Shown here: in pieces, positions 36,801-44,928 of the stretch
How positions within the stretch are numbered: position 1 is the stretch's first letter
How the letters are laid out: every line of letters begins with the position of its first letter
Source: UBA9926 sp038131595
Lineage (GTDB): Bacteria; Pseudomonadota; Gammaproteobacteria; Pseudomonadales; Azotimanducaceae
Assembly: GCA_038131595.1 (NCBI GenBank)
Contig: JAYPPR010000008.1
Span: forward strand, 682,001 to 746,000
Reading direction: 5' to 3'
Length of the DNA stretch: 64,000 nucleotides
The notes under the pieces: generated by a model
Told to the model about the DNA's origin: nothing
The model's input: only the letters and a program-made list of their open reading frames with translations
The model's database searches: none
Program-made: the position numbers and the translations under genes

Positions 36801-37623
36801 CCAAAGCGCAACTATAGCCTCGCTAATCAGGCACGCGAAAAACTTACTCCATTCCATCGACTCGGCTCACTTAGACAGCGAACTGCTCCTTGCCCATGTA
36901 CTGGGCGTTGACCGATCTTGGCTCTTTGCCCGCCCCACCTCGCGCTGCACTTCCGAGCAGAAAGACAGTTATCTTCGGCTTATACAGCGTAGAGCCAGTG
37001 GTGAGCCGTTCGCTTATCTCGTCAATCAGCAATCATTCTGGGAGGACGAGTTTTTTGTATCCGAGGGAGCACTCATTCCAAGACCCGACACAGAGCGACT
37101 CATTGAGATCGTGCTGGCGGCCTTCGGAGATGAACCCAAAACTGTGCTTGATCTAGGGACAGGGTCCGGATGCATCGCGGTTAGTCTTGCGAAAGCGAGG
37201 CCCTCTTGGTCTGTTTACGCCAGCGATCTCGAATCCGACGCCTTGGCCGTTGCCAAGAAAAATAGTAAGGCGACGCCTAATTGCACACTCATACAATCAG
37301 ATTGGTTGAAGGCGATACGGCCTTCAAGCGTCGACGTGATTGTCAGCAATCCGCCTTACATCGCACCCGGTGACCCTCACCTCGCGGATCTCTCATTCGA
37401 GCCGCAGCGTGCCCTGGTTGCTGAGCAAAATGGCTACTCCGCCTATACTGCTATTCTCCGCGACGCCCACTCCGTGCTGACCCCAAGTGGTACCCTCGTT
37501 TTTGAGCACGGCTATGAACAACAAGCGGAACTAACTACCATGGTTGAAGCAGCTGGATTTAGCGCGGTGGGATACATGGATCTCAGCGGATTACCACGCG
37601 TACTAGTGGGTACTCGATCGTGA
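36790..37623 (+). CDS. prmC: Release factor glutamine methyltransferase
   Basis: The 277-residue enzyme methylates the GGQ glutamine of release factors using S-adenosylmethionine. It has LDLGTGSGCIAVSLA for cofactor binding and the catalytic VSNPPYI. It overlaps prfA, its substrate gene, by 11 bases, the usual pairing. Confidence 0.97.
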   Translation: METDQSATIASLIRHAKNLLHSIDSAHLDSELLLAHVLGVDRSWLFARPTSRCTSEQKDSYLRLIQRRASGEPFAYLVNQQSFWEDEFFVSEGALIPRPDTERLIEIVLAAFGDEPKTVLDLGTGSGCIAVSLAKARPSWSVYASDLESDALAVAKKNSKATPNCTLIQSDWLKAIRPSSVDVIVSNPPYIAPGDPHLADLSFEPQRALVAEQNGYSAYTAILRDAHSVLTPSGTLVFEHGYEQQAELTTMVEAAGFSAVGYMDLSGLPRVLVGTRS

Positions 37624-38372
37624 AGGACTCAGAGTTACTAAGATACAGTCGTCATATTCTGCTCCCGCAAATTGATCTTGCGGGTCAGGAGGCCTTACTC
37701 CGTAGTCATGTCGCGATCATTGGCCTAGGCGGGCTCGGCTCACCCGCGGCGCTCTATCTCGCATCGTCCGGTGTGGGTCGACTGACGCTGGTCGACGATG
37801 ACACCGTCGAATTGGGTAATCTTCAGCGACAAATCATTCACAGCGAAACAAACCTTGGCGATCTCAAAGTCCAATCTGCGAGGGAACGTCTTGCCTCCAT
37901 AAATTCCCACGCTGAAGTACAGATTGTTGATCGCCGTTTGGACGAGCAAGGACTCATTGCACTCGCAAATGAAGCGTCAGTTATTGTGGACTGCACAGAC
38001 AATTTCGACACTCGGCATCTCGTGAATATCGCCTGCGTTAAAACTAGAACACCGCTAGTGTCAGCCGCTGCAATTCGCTTCGAAGGTCAATTAATGATTT
38101 GGGACCCCGCGGTTCCGAACAGCCCCTGTTACGCCTGTCTTTATCCCTCTGACCAGCCAATTGAAATGAGCTGCTCAACAACCGGGGTAGCTGCACCGCT
38201 CGTTGGTGTGATGGGAGGCCTACAAGCCATGGAAACGCTCAAGTTGATTGCTGGCATTTCGTCAGATCATACGGGCCGCTTAACGACCTACGACGGCGTG
38301 TTCAACGCGTGGAATAGCTTCGCCTTCAAGAAGAAACAAGATTGCAGCGCTTGCGGGACTGAGACTAACTGA
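37620..38372 (+). CDS. moeB: MoeB/ThiF-family adenylyltransferase
   Basis: The 250-residue protein adenylates the C-terminal Gly of a ubiquitin-like sulfur carrier (MoaD or ThiS). It has ATP-binding IIGLGGLGSPAALYLASSGVG, the DDDTVELGNLQRQI segment, a Cys in SCSTTGVAAPLVG, and paired zinc ligands CYAC and CSAC. There is no rhodanese domain. It starts with GTG overlapping the prmC stop (GTGA). Whether it serves molybdopterin or thiamine synthesis cannot be told here. Confidence 0.9.
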   Translation: MKDSELLRYSRHILLPQIDLAGQEALLRSHVAIIGLGGLGSPAALYLASSGVGRLTLVDDDTVELGNLQRQIIHSETNLGDLKVQSARERLASINSHAEVQIVDRRLDEQGLIALANEASVIVDCTDNFDTRHLVNIACVKTRTPLVSAAAIRFEGQLMIWDPAVPNSPCYACLYPSDQPIEMSCSTTGVAAPLVGVMGGLQAMETLKLIAGISSDHTGRLTTYDGVFNAWNSFAFKKKQDCSACGTETN

Positions 38373-39324
38373 CAGTCTTCCCAGCCGCCTGCTGATCCGC
38401 TTGATAGGACGAGCGCACCAATGGGCCGCTCGCCACTCGTTTAAAACCAAGTGCTCTTGCTTCCTCAGCAAGCGCTTCAAACTCATCAGGATGGACGTAG
38501 CGATCAACCGGCAGATGGTCTCGACTGGGTTGCAAATACTGCCCAAGGGTCAGCATATCGACGTTGTGGCGCCGGCAATCCTTCATTACTTCAACCACCT
38601 CTTCGAAGGTCTCCCCTAGTCCAAGCATCAACCCGCTCTTGGTTTGCACATCTGGCTGGACCGACTTGTACCGAGCTAGCAAGTCCAATGACCACTCGTA
38701 ATCCGCTCCAGGGCGAGCTTTCTTGTAGAGGCGAGGAACTGTTTCCAGATTGTGATTAAAGACATCGGGCGGCGTGTCCGCCAAGATCGACAGCGCGATA
38801 TCCATACGCCCACGAAAATCTGGCACCAAGACTTCCAATGTGGTGGTCGGATTTGCCTTCCTCACTGCCTCAATGCACGCTGCAAAATGGCCCGCCCCGC
38901 TGTCCTTTAAATCATCACGGTCAACGGAAGTGACAACCACATACTTCAATTGCATCTCGGCCACTGCTTCAGCCAGTTGGCGAGGCTCATCCGGGTCCAA
39001 AGGATTGGGCTTGCCGTGTGCCACATCACAAAAAGGGCATCGGCGAGTGCAAATCTCGCCCATGATCATGAAAGTAGCCGTGCCATGGGAGAAACACTCA
39101 GACAAATTAGGGCAAGAGGCCTCTTCACACACCGACGCAAGTTTGCGCTGACGCAATATTCCTTTGATGCGGTCGACTTCGGGGTTCGCGGTTAATCTGA
39201 TGCGAATCCAATCCGGCTTCCGCAGCGGCTGATCAGTCGGGACAACTTTGATCGGAATGCGTCTAACCTTCTCCGCACCGCGAAGCTTCTCTCCTTGGAT
39301 CAATTGATTTCGTTTGTCCCGCAC
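38365..39324 (-). CDS. lipA: Lipoyl synthase
   Basis: The 319-residue radical-SAM enzyme inserts two sulfurs into octanoyl groups. It has the auxiliary cluster ligands in SVCEEASCPNLSECF, the SAM cluster motif CTRRCPFCDV, and the C-terminal RSSY serine ligand (GPLVRSSYQADQ). It converges on moeB with an 8-base overlap and follows lipB by 15 bases. Confidence 0.97.
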   Translation of the reverse strand: MRDKRNQLIQGEKLRGAEKVRRIPIKVVPTDQPLRKPDWIRIRLTANPEVDRIKGILRQRKLASVCEEASCPNLSECFSHGTATFMIMGEICTRRCPFCDVAHGKPNPLDPDEPRQLAEAVAEMQLKYVVVTSVDRDDLKDSGAGHFAACIEAVRKANPTTTLEVLVPDFRGRMDIALSILADTPPDVFNHNLETVPRLYKKARPGADYEWSLDLLARYKSVQPDVQTKSGLMLGLGETFEEVVEVMKDCRRHNVDMLTLGQYLQPSRDHLPVDRYVHPDEFEALAEEARALGFKRVASGPLVRSSYQADQQAAGKTVS

Positions 39325-39339
39325 ACTGATTCCTTTCGT

Positions 39340-39998
39340 CTAAACGGTGATTGCACGCGCGCCTAACCGCTCGCTCAGATGTGTAAAGCTCTGGTTAATC
39401 AACTCTGCTTCGAGCTCATCTGCGCTCACTTCGACGCCTTGTTTAAGCAGGTCAGTGACCTCTAGCCCCTGAAAACCGCACGGATTGATTCTCGAAAAAG
39501 GCTCTAAATCCATCGCCCGGTTTAATGAGAGTCCGTGGTAACTGCAGCCTTTTCTGATCCGAAAGCCGAGTGACCCAATTTTCGATCCATTCACGTAGAC
39601 ACCTGGCGCGCCATGCTTGGTTTCTCCTTGGATACCAAAGGCTGCCAAACTATCAATCACTACCGTTTCGGCGAGTGTCACAAGATCTCTAACCGACAGT
39701 TTCAACCGCTTCAAATCCAGTAAATAGTAAACGACGGTTTGTCCGGGGCCGTGGTAAGTCACCTGACCACCCCGATCACTTTGCACAACAGGAATGTTTC
39801 CGGCTGCCAAAATATGCTCAGACTTCGCCGCCTGTCCCATTGTAAAGACTGCCGGGTGCTCGACGAGCCACACTTGATCATTCGAAGCTTCTGAGCGCGC
39901 TGATGTGTATTCAGCTTGGCTGGCAAATACGGTTTCGTACGAAACCAGCCCAAACGCCGAACATCAATGCCCTCTATTGACTCACTCGATCGAGGCAT
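39340..39998 (-). pseudogene. lipB: Octanoyltransferase LipB with an apparent one-base deletion
   Basis: LipB moves octanoate from ACP to lipoyl domains. The main frame holds WLVEHPAVFTMGQ, RGGQVTYHGPGQTVVYY, the catalytic Lys segment KIGSLGFRIRKGCSYHG and the Cys of NPCGFQGLEV. Its N-terminus, however, lies in another frame: MPRSSESIEGIDVRRLG then should read LVSYETVFASQAEYTSA. Adding one base to the run at 39949-39951 (GGG on the minus strand) joins them exactly and gives 219 residues from the ATG at 39998. As lipA and the dedicated operon are intact, this is most likely a sequencing error. As read, only a 177-residue fragment starting at a GTG (39873) would be made. Confidence 0.85.
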
Positions 39999-40000
39999 GA

Positions 40001-40264
40001 TCAAAGGACCAGCTTAACCTGAGGTAGGTTTCGGAGCGCGTCGAATATCGTCCTAATATGGGGTTCCCCTGTCGCGAACAGTTCGACAGTCAGCGAGCGG
40101 TACTTTCCAGACTGACTCGTCTTTTCCGAGACCTTCGAGGCGTCCACGGTTGTGTCGTGTCTCGCGATGATCTCAAGCACTTGGGTAGCAAATTGGTCCG
40201 TATCCGCTCCTATCACCTTGATGGGGTATACGCACGGGAATGAAATTGTATTGTCTTCAGCCAT
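40001..40264 (-). CDS. ybeD: YbeD/DUF493 family protein
   Basis: The 87-residue protein has the DUF493 pattern FPCVYPIKVIGADTDQF...VEIIARHD-like helix..GKYRSLTVELFATG, an ACT-like alpha/beta fold. The function is unproven; it always sits between dacA and lipB in Gammaproteobacteria. It ends three bases before the lipB ATG. Confidence 0.93.
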   Translation of the reverse strand: MAEDNTISFPCVYPIKVIGADTDQFATQVLEIIARHDTTVDASKVSEKTSQSGKYRSLTVELFATGEPHIRTIFDALRNLPQVKLVL

Positions 40265-40278
40265 ATTAGGGCATGCTG

Positions 40279-41457
40279 CTAAGGCGCTAGCGGATCTCCA
40301 CCCGTCAAATCAATGAACATCAGCTGCACATCGTCAAGCGTAGAGGACAGCCAGCCTGCTGCTTGTACTGGGTTGAGCGCAACGACAGGCCGTTCTACCA
40401 GCATTTCATCGCCGAGCGACAAGGTTAGCGCACCTAGGGTTTGGCCACGTTCAATGGGTGCCTCGATAACATCTTGAAGATTGATCTCCGCCTTTAGTTG
40501 GTCTCTGCCTCCTCTAGGAATCGTCAGCGTGATCGCGTCATCTAAACCGACCTCTAACGACTCATGCAATCCTGACCACACGCGAACGCGCTTAAGCGAT
40601 GATCCGGCAGCATACAAATTGACCGTTTCATAGTAGCGAAACCCATAATTCAACAATTTCTGTGACTCGGCTGCGCGCGTACGCTCATCACGTGCGCCCA
40701 TTACTACCGAGATCAGCCGGGTGTCATTTTCCATGGCAGAGGCAACCAAACAGTAACCCGCTGCCTGCGTATGACCTGTTTTCACTCCATCGACAGAATC
40801 GTCTCGCCACAACAGCGCATTTCTATTCGCCTGCCGAATATCGTTGTAAGAGAAGTACTTTTCCGAGTAGATCGCGTAATGCTCTGGAAATCGATTGATC
40901 AATGCACGCGTTAAGATCGCTAAGTCTTCGGCTGTGGTGTAGTGCATCTCATCAGGCAAGCCGGTCGCGTTCATGAAATTCGTGTTATTCATCCCCAGCG
41001 ATTTCGCAGTTTGCGTCATCAACCCTGCAAACGCCTCTTCGTCACCTGCAATGTATTCGGCCATCGCCACACTCGCGTCATTGCCGGACTGGATTACGAT
41101 GCCACGAAGCAAATCAGCGACGCTGACTTCCGTACCCTCTCGAATAAACATTCGTGAGCCTTCCATCCGCCACGCTTTAACCGAGATAGGCACACGATCA
41201 TCCAGTGTGATTCGCCCTTGTTCGATCTCATCGGCAATGATGTAGCTCGTCATGATTTTCGTCAGACTCGCAGGCGGCAACCGCATCCGGGCATTCTCGC
41301 TGGCGAGGACGTCCCCCGTTGCCGCATCGATGACCAGATAACTTTCGGCGCCGATTTGCGGCGCGGCTGGAATAATGATCGGCGCGGCTGTCGCGGTCAT
41401 GGCGCCCCATACTGCAACCATCGCCACGACTAGTTGTGTCATCACCCGCTTACTCAT
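40279..41457 (-). CDS. dacA: D-alanyl-D-alanine carboxypeptidase (PBP5/6 type)
   Basis: The 392-residue enzyme trims the terminal D-Ala of peptidoglycan pentapeptides. The signal peptide ends near ATAAP. Active-site motifs are PASLTK (nucleophile Ser), SGND and KTGHT. A C-terminal PBP5-like beta domain and a short amphipathic tail for membrane attachment follow. The ATG at 41457 is preferred because AGGGTGG lies upstream. Confidence 0.95.
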   Translation of the reverse strand: MSKRVMTQLVVAMVAVWGAMTATAAPIIIPAAPQIGAESYLVIDAATGDVLASENARMRLPPASLTKIMTSYIIADEIEQGRITLDDRVPISVKAWRMEGSRMFIREGTEVSVADLLRGIVIQSGNDASVAMAEYIAGDEEAFAGLMTQTAKSLGMNNTNFMNATGLPDEMHYTTAEDLAILTRALINRFPEHYAIYSEKYFSYNDIRQANRNALLWRDDSVDGVKTGHTQAAGYCLVASAMENDTRLISVVMGARDERTRAAESQKLLNYGFRYYETVNLYAAGSSLKRVRVWSGLHESLEVGLDDAITLTIPRGGRDQLKAEINLQDVIEAPIERGQTLGALTLSLGDEMLVERPVVALNPVQAAGWLSSTLDDVQLMFIDLTGGDPLAP

Positions 41458-41501
41458 TCGCTGGTCCACCCTGCGATGCATTCTTTTGTCATAGTGCTTT
41501 T

Positions 41502-41533
41502 TTCTCGGACTTCTCGGACTTTTTATCTCGGAC
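41502..41533. repeat. Three short TCTCGGAC repeats
   Basis: TTCTCGGAC occurs twice in tandem (41502-41519), and a third TCTCGGAC lies at 41526-41533, within the dacA-rlpA gap. The short length suggests slippage; no role is evident. Confidence 0.6.
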
Positions 41534-41594
41534 GGATTTTTTATTTCGTGCTTGCTTGACGCTGTTCTATTTTAACTTGAGGGCCAATGCGACG

Positions 41595-42743
41595 CTAATC
41601 AACCTGAACCCTCATTGGCTTTTTGACCCCGAGACCGGCAAGCAGTTCCGTGACTTCTGATGCGCGCTCGGGACTAGTCAGCGGTCCAATCCAAACTTTA
41701 TGCAAGACCCCGCCCGTCTGCTCGCTTGGAAGCTCTCTCAACCCCACCTCAGCAAGCGTTTCGGGTAGTGCCGCTTCAATCTTATTCACGAGTGCTTCCG
41801 CAGCAGCGACGGATTGGAAGGCGCCGGCCTGGAGATAGACACTGGCTGGTGTGTCGTCCACTACAAATTGCTCGGGATAATTCACTGCATCAATCGCCTC
41901 AACGACAACAGGAGCAGTCCCTTGTTCTGAAAACCCAAGCGCTCTTGCAGCCGCCATTGAAAGGTCAATCAAACGATCATCATGAAACGGGCCACGATCA
42001 TTAATCCGGACATCAATCTTTTTACTATTTTCGAGGTTGGTCACTCGAACGACCGTCGGGATTGGCAGCGTTTTGTGGGCGGCCGACACCTGATACATAT
42101 CAAACCGTTCCCCATTGGAGGTTTTCCTGCCATGGAATTTCTTTCCATACCAGGAGGCAATTCCGACCTCCAAGTATCCCAAGCTTGAGCCCATCACTTC
42201 ATAGGCATCGCCATAGACTTCATAGCTCGCGTTCCAGGGTTCACGTGGCGTTTTAATTGCCAAAGGATCTGGATCCTCTCCAGATGAGGCCAGGTGAGCA
42301 GCCGGCACTTTGTTGGAATCTTGGTCTATCACGTCTTTGCTGGGATCAACTTTGATCCCCCAGTCAGTCGTCTCATCGGGATCTGATCCTAAGGCTGGCG
42401 ATGGCGCTGGTGGGCCTTTCTCTCCCTCGGCGCCGCCTTCAGCCCCTGCCTCTTGACTATTCGAAATTCCCCCGGAGGCACTAGAGGAGTCGTCGATATC
42501 TTGGCGCGCTAGGTGAATACCCGCCTTTTGATCAGTGCTAGAACCCTTCTCACTTGCCGTTAAACCGTCCACTGAGCCAAACGGCGATTGACTGCCTGGG
42601 CTGTCTGTAGCCACTGCCTTGCTCGCCGATTCGGTCTCTGGTGTTGGTGCCTGGTCAATGAGCGCTCCGACCATCGATCTTGGCATCGTTGCGCAACCCA
42701 TGACGACGGAGGCAGTCAAAGATACTGCCATCATCCACCTCAT
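41595..42743 (-). CDS. rlpA: Septal-ring lytic transglycosylase RlpA
   Basis: The 382-residue lipoprotein has a lipobox (VVMGC), a long disordered Ser/Gly/Pro/Glu-rich linker of about 150 residues, the double-psi barrel (GIASWYGKKFHGRKTSNGE..INDRGPFHDDR) and a C-terminal SPOR domain (VYLQAGAFQS..). It cleaves denuded septal glycan strands. The ATG at 42743 gives a standard lipoprotein signal and starts 10 bases after mltB ends; an upstream GTG at 42791 would overlap mltB. Confidence 0.93.
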   Translation of the reverse strand: MRWMMAVSLTASVVMGCATMPRSMVGALIDQAPTPETESASKAVATDSPGSQSPFGSVDGLTASEKGSSTDQKAGIHLARQDIDDSSSASGGISNSQEAGAEGGAEGEKGPPAPSPALGSDPDETTDWGIKVDPSKDVIDQDSNKVPAAHLASSGEDPDPLAIKTPREPWNASYEVYGDAYEVMGSSLGYLEVGIASWYGKKFHGRKTSNGERFDMYQVSAAHKTLPIPTVVRVTNLENSKKIDVRINDRGPFHDDRLIDLSMAAARALGFSEQGTAPVVVEAIDAVNYPEQFVVDDTPASVYLQAGAFQSVAAAEALVNKIEAALPETLAEVGLRELPSEQTGGVLHKVWIGPLTSPERASEVTELLAGLGVKKPMRVQVD

Positions 42744-42753
42744 GACCTGCGGG

Positions 42754-43755
42754 CTAACGACTAACAGAAGCCGCTTCACGCAGCTGCTCACTCAGTTGAA
42801 AAACAGCCATCGCGTAAAGCCGAGAGTGGTTGTAACGCGTGATCGTGTAGAAATTCTGAGTACCTACCCAGTATTCATCGCCAGTTTTTCCCGCATAACG
42901 GAGCAGCGTCACTTTCTCATCTGCACCAATTTCACTGGGCAATGGGACGCCCAATTCTCGAATCGACGCGGCGGTCCGCTTTGGTTTGAGCGCATTATCA
43001 AAAAGCGGCTCGAGAGAGGCATCTGGAGCTTCAAGCACAAACAAGGGCGTCAATCCTGGTGTCCAACGGTGCTCAGCAAAGTAATTAGCGACACTGGCGA
43101 TAATGTCGTGCGGGGTGCTCCAGATATCTGCAAACCCGTTCTGATCCGCATCGATCGCGTAGGCCTCGTAGCTCGTGGGAATAAATTGCCCGTAACCCAT
43201 TGCACCAGCGTACGACCCCTTCAAGCTAATGACGTCTTGCTTCTGCTCGTGAGCTAGCCTGAACAAGGCTTTTAATTGTCCTCTGAAAAACTTGCTTCGA
43301 GGCGGGTAGTCGAACGCGAGCGTCGTCAGCGCATCGATCACTCGGTATGACCCGGTAATTCTGCCGTAGAAGGTCTCGACTCCTAGAATCGACAGAATTA
43401 CCCATCGATCCACCCCATATTCCCGCTCTATATCCGCGAACAACGACTCATGCTGCGCCAAGAAGGCGACACCCTCTGAGACCCGGCGGTCAGTCAAAAA
43501 AATATCCTGATACTCCTTCCAAGTGAGGACACGCTCGGCCGGTCGGGAGATGGCCTTAATGATGCTCGGCTGAAATCTGGCTTGCTGAAGGGATGCCTCC
43601 ACCTGCGCTCGAGGCAATCCCTCTTCGTTAACAATCTCGCTAATAAAAAGCTGGACGTCTGGCCGACTAAGATCGAGCAGCCGGTCATCCGCTTTGCTCG
43701 TGGGCGCCCCGGCAAAGAACAAGCACCCCAAGACAGTGATCAGCAACAATTTCAA
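42754..43755 (-). CDS. mltB: Lytic murein transglycosylase B
   Basis: The 333-residue protein has a signal peptide (LLLITVLGCLFFAGAPTSKA), the catalytic Glu in LGVETFYGR and SYAGAMGYGQFIPTSY, the core of the MltB fold. It cleaves peptidoglycan with anhydromuramic acid formation. Its Cys in the signal lacks a good lipobox, so it may be soluble. It lies between rodA and rlpA. Confidence 0.95.
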   Translation of the reverse strand: MKLLLITVLGCLFFAGAPTSKADDRLLDLSRPDVQLFISEIVNEEGLPRAQVEASLQQARFQPSIIKAISRPAERVLTWKEYQDIFLTDRRVSEGVAFLAQHESLFADIEREYGVDRWVILSILGVETFYGRITGSYRVIDALTTLAFDYPPRSKFFRGQLKALFRLAHEQKQDVISLKGSYAGAMGYGQFIPTSYEAYAIDADQNGFADIWSTPHDIIASVANYFAEHRWTPGLTPLFVLEAPDASLEPLFDNALKPKRTAASIRELGVPLPSEIGADEKVTLLRYAGKTGDEYWVGTQNFYTITRYNHSRLYAMAVFQLSEQLREAASVSR

Positions 43756-43788
43756 GATCTACACCCTCTTCTCTCAGCGGAACCTAGG

Positions 43789-44928
43789 TTACAGCATTAT
43801 GCGTCGATGACTATGCACAGACATCAACAACCCAAAGCCAACAAACAACGTCAGGATCGACGTCCCTCCGTAACTCACTAACGGTAAAGGGACTCCCACC
43901 ACCGGTAAGATTCCTGACACCATCCCGATATTGACAAATACATAGATCGCTAGCGTAAAGGTAATACTCCCTGACACCAATCGCCCAAAGGTGTCTTGCG
44001 CATTAATCGAGACTACGAGCCCTCTCATAATGAGCAGCGCGTAACATCCCAGCAAAAAGAGAACACCCATGAATCCTAACTCTTCTGCTAGCACTGCAAT
44101 GATGAAGTCGGTCGAGCTCTCGGGCAGAAATTCGAGGTGTGACTGTGTCCCCTTCAGCAATCCCTTTCCTGACAGGCCTCCTGAGCCAATGGCAATGGTC
44201 GATTGAATGATGTTCCAACCAGATCCCAGCGGATCCCGCTCAGGATCGAATAACGTCAGGATGCGCGCCCTCTGATAATCCTTGATCAGAAACCAAAGCG
44301 CGGGGGCTGAAGCCATCAACGCTAGGCTTGACCAAGCGACCCACCGCCACGACAGTCCAGCTAAAAGAAGCACCAGCACGCCAGACCCTGCAATGATGAT
44401 CGAGGTTCCAAGGTCGGGTTGAGTCACGATTAATCCGCAAGGTATAGCCAGCAAAGTAAGCGAGACCAAAACATGCCGCGGCTTTGGCGGCAGACTTCGC
44501 TCGTGCAAATACCAAGCAAGCGCAATCGGCAAACAGAGCTTCATCAGTTCCGAGGGCTGAAACTGGAACAGGCCCGGAATTCTCAGCCAGCGCCTTGATC
44601 CATTGACTTCATAGCCAAACGGGTAAATGAGCAGCAAACTCACCAGGCCCACGAGATACACCCATGGCCCCAGTCGCATGAAAAAGTGGGGAGGGAATTG
44701 AGCAACGATAATCATGATGCAAAGACCGAGACCAAGCCTCCAAGCCTGAGCCTCTAACAGCGCTTGGTTTTGATCCCCAGCACTATAAAGCACCACGAGG
44801 CCAAAACTGGCAATCACCGCAATAATGGCTAGCAACGTTGGATCCAGCCGGAGTGTTCGCCAAATCTGGCCTCTTCTCTTGGGTGATCCCCAATCGGCCG
44901 ACATCTGGCGTTCGTATTCCTGGCTCAT
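43789..44928 (-). CDS. rodA: SEDS glycosyltransferase RodA
   Basis: The 379-residue membrane protein has about ten helices and SEDS motifs: RWLRIPGLFQFQPSELMKL, GSGGLSGKGLLKGTQSHLEFLPE and the C-terminal GVPLPLVSYGGTS. It polymerizes lateral-wall peptidoglycan with PBP2. It overlaps the mrdA stop by four bases. Confidence 0.97.
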   Translation of the reverse strand: MSQEYERQMSADWGSPKRRGQIWRTLRLDPTLLAIIAVIASFGLVVLYSAGDQNQALLEAQAWRLGLGLCIMIIVAQFPPHFFMRLGPWVYLVGLVSLLLIYPFGYEVNGSRRWLRIPGLFQFQPSELMKLCLPIALAWYLHERSLPPKPRHVLVSLTLLAIPCGLIVTQPDLGTSIIIAGSGVLVLLLAGLSWRWVAWSSLALMASAPALWFLIKDYQRARILTLFDPERDPLGSGWNIIQSTIAIGSGGLSGKGLLKGTQSHLEFLPESSTDFIIAVLAEELGFMGVLFLLGCYALLIMRGLVVSINAQDTFGRLVSGSITFTLAIYVFVNIGMVSGILPVVGVPLPLVSYGGTSILTLFVGFGLLMSVHSHRRIML

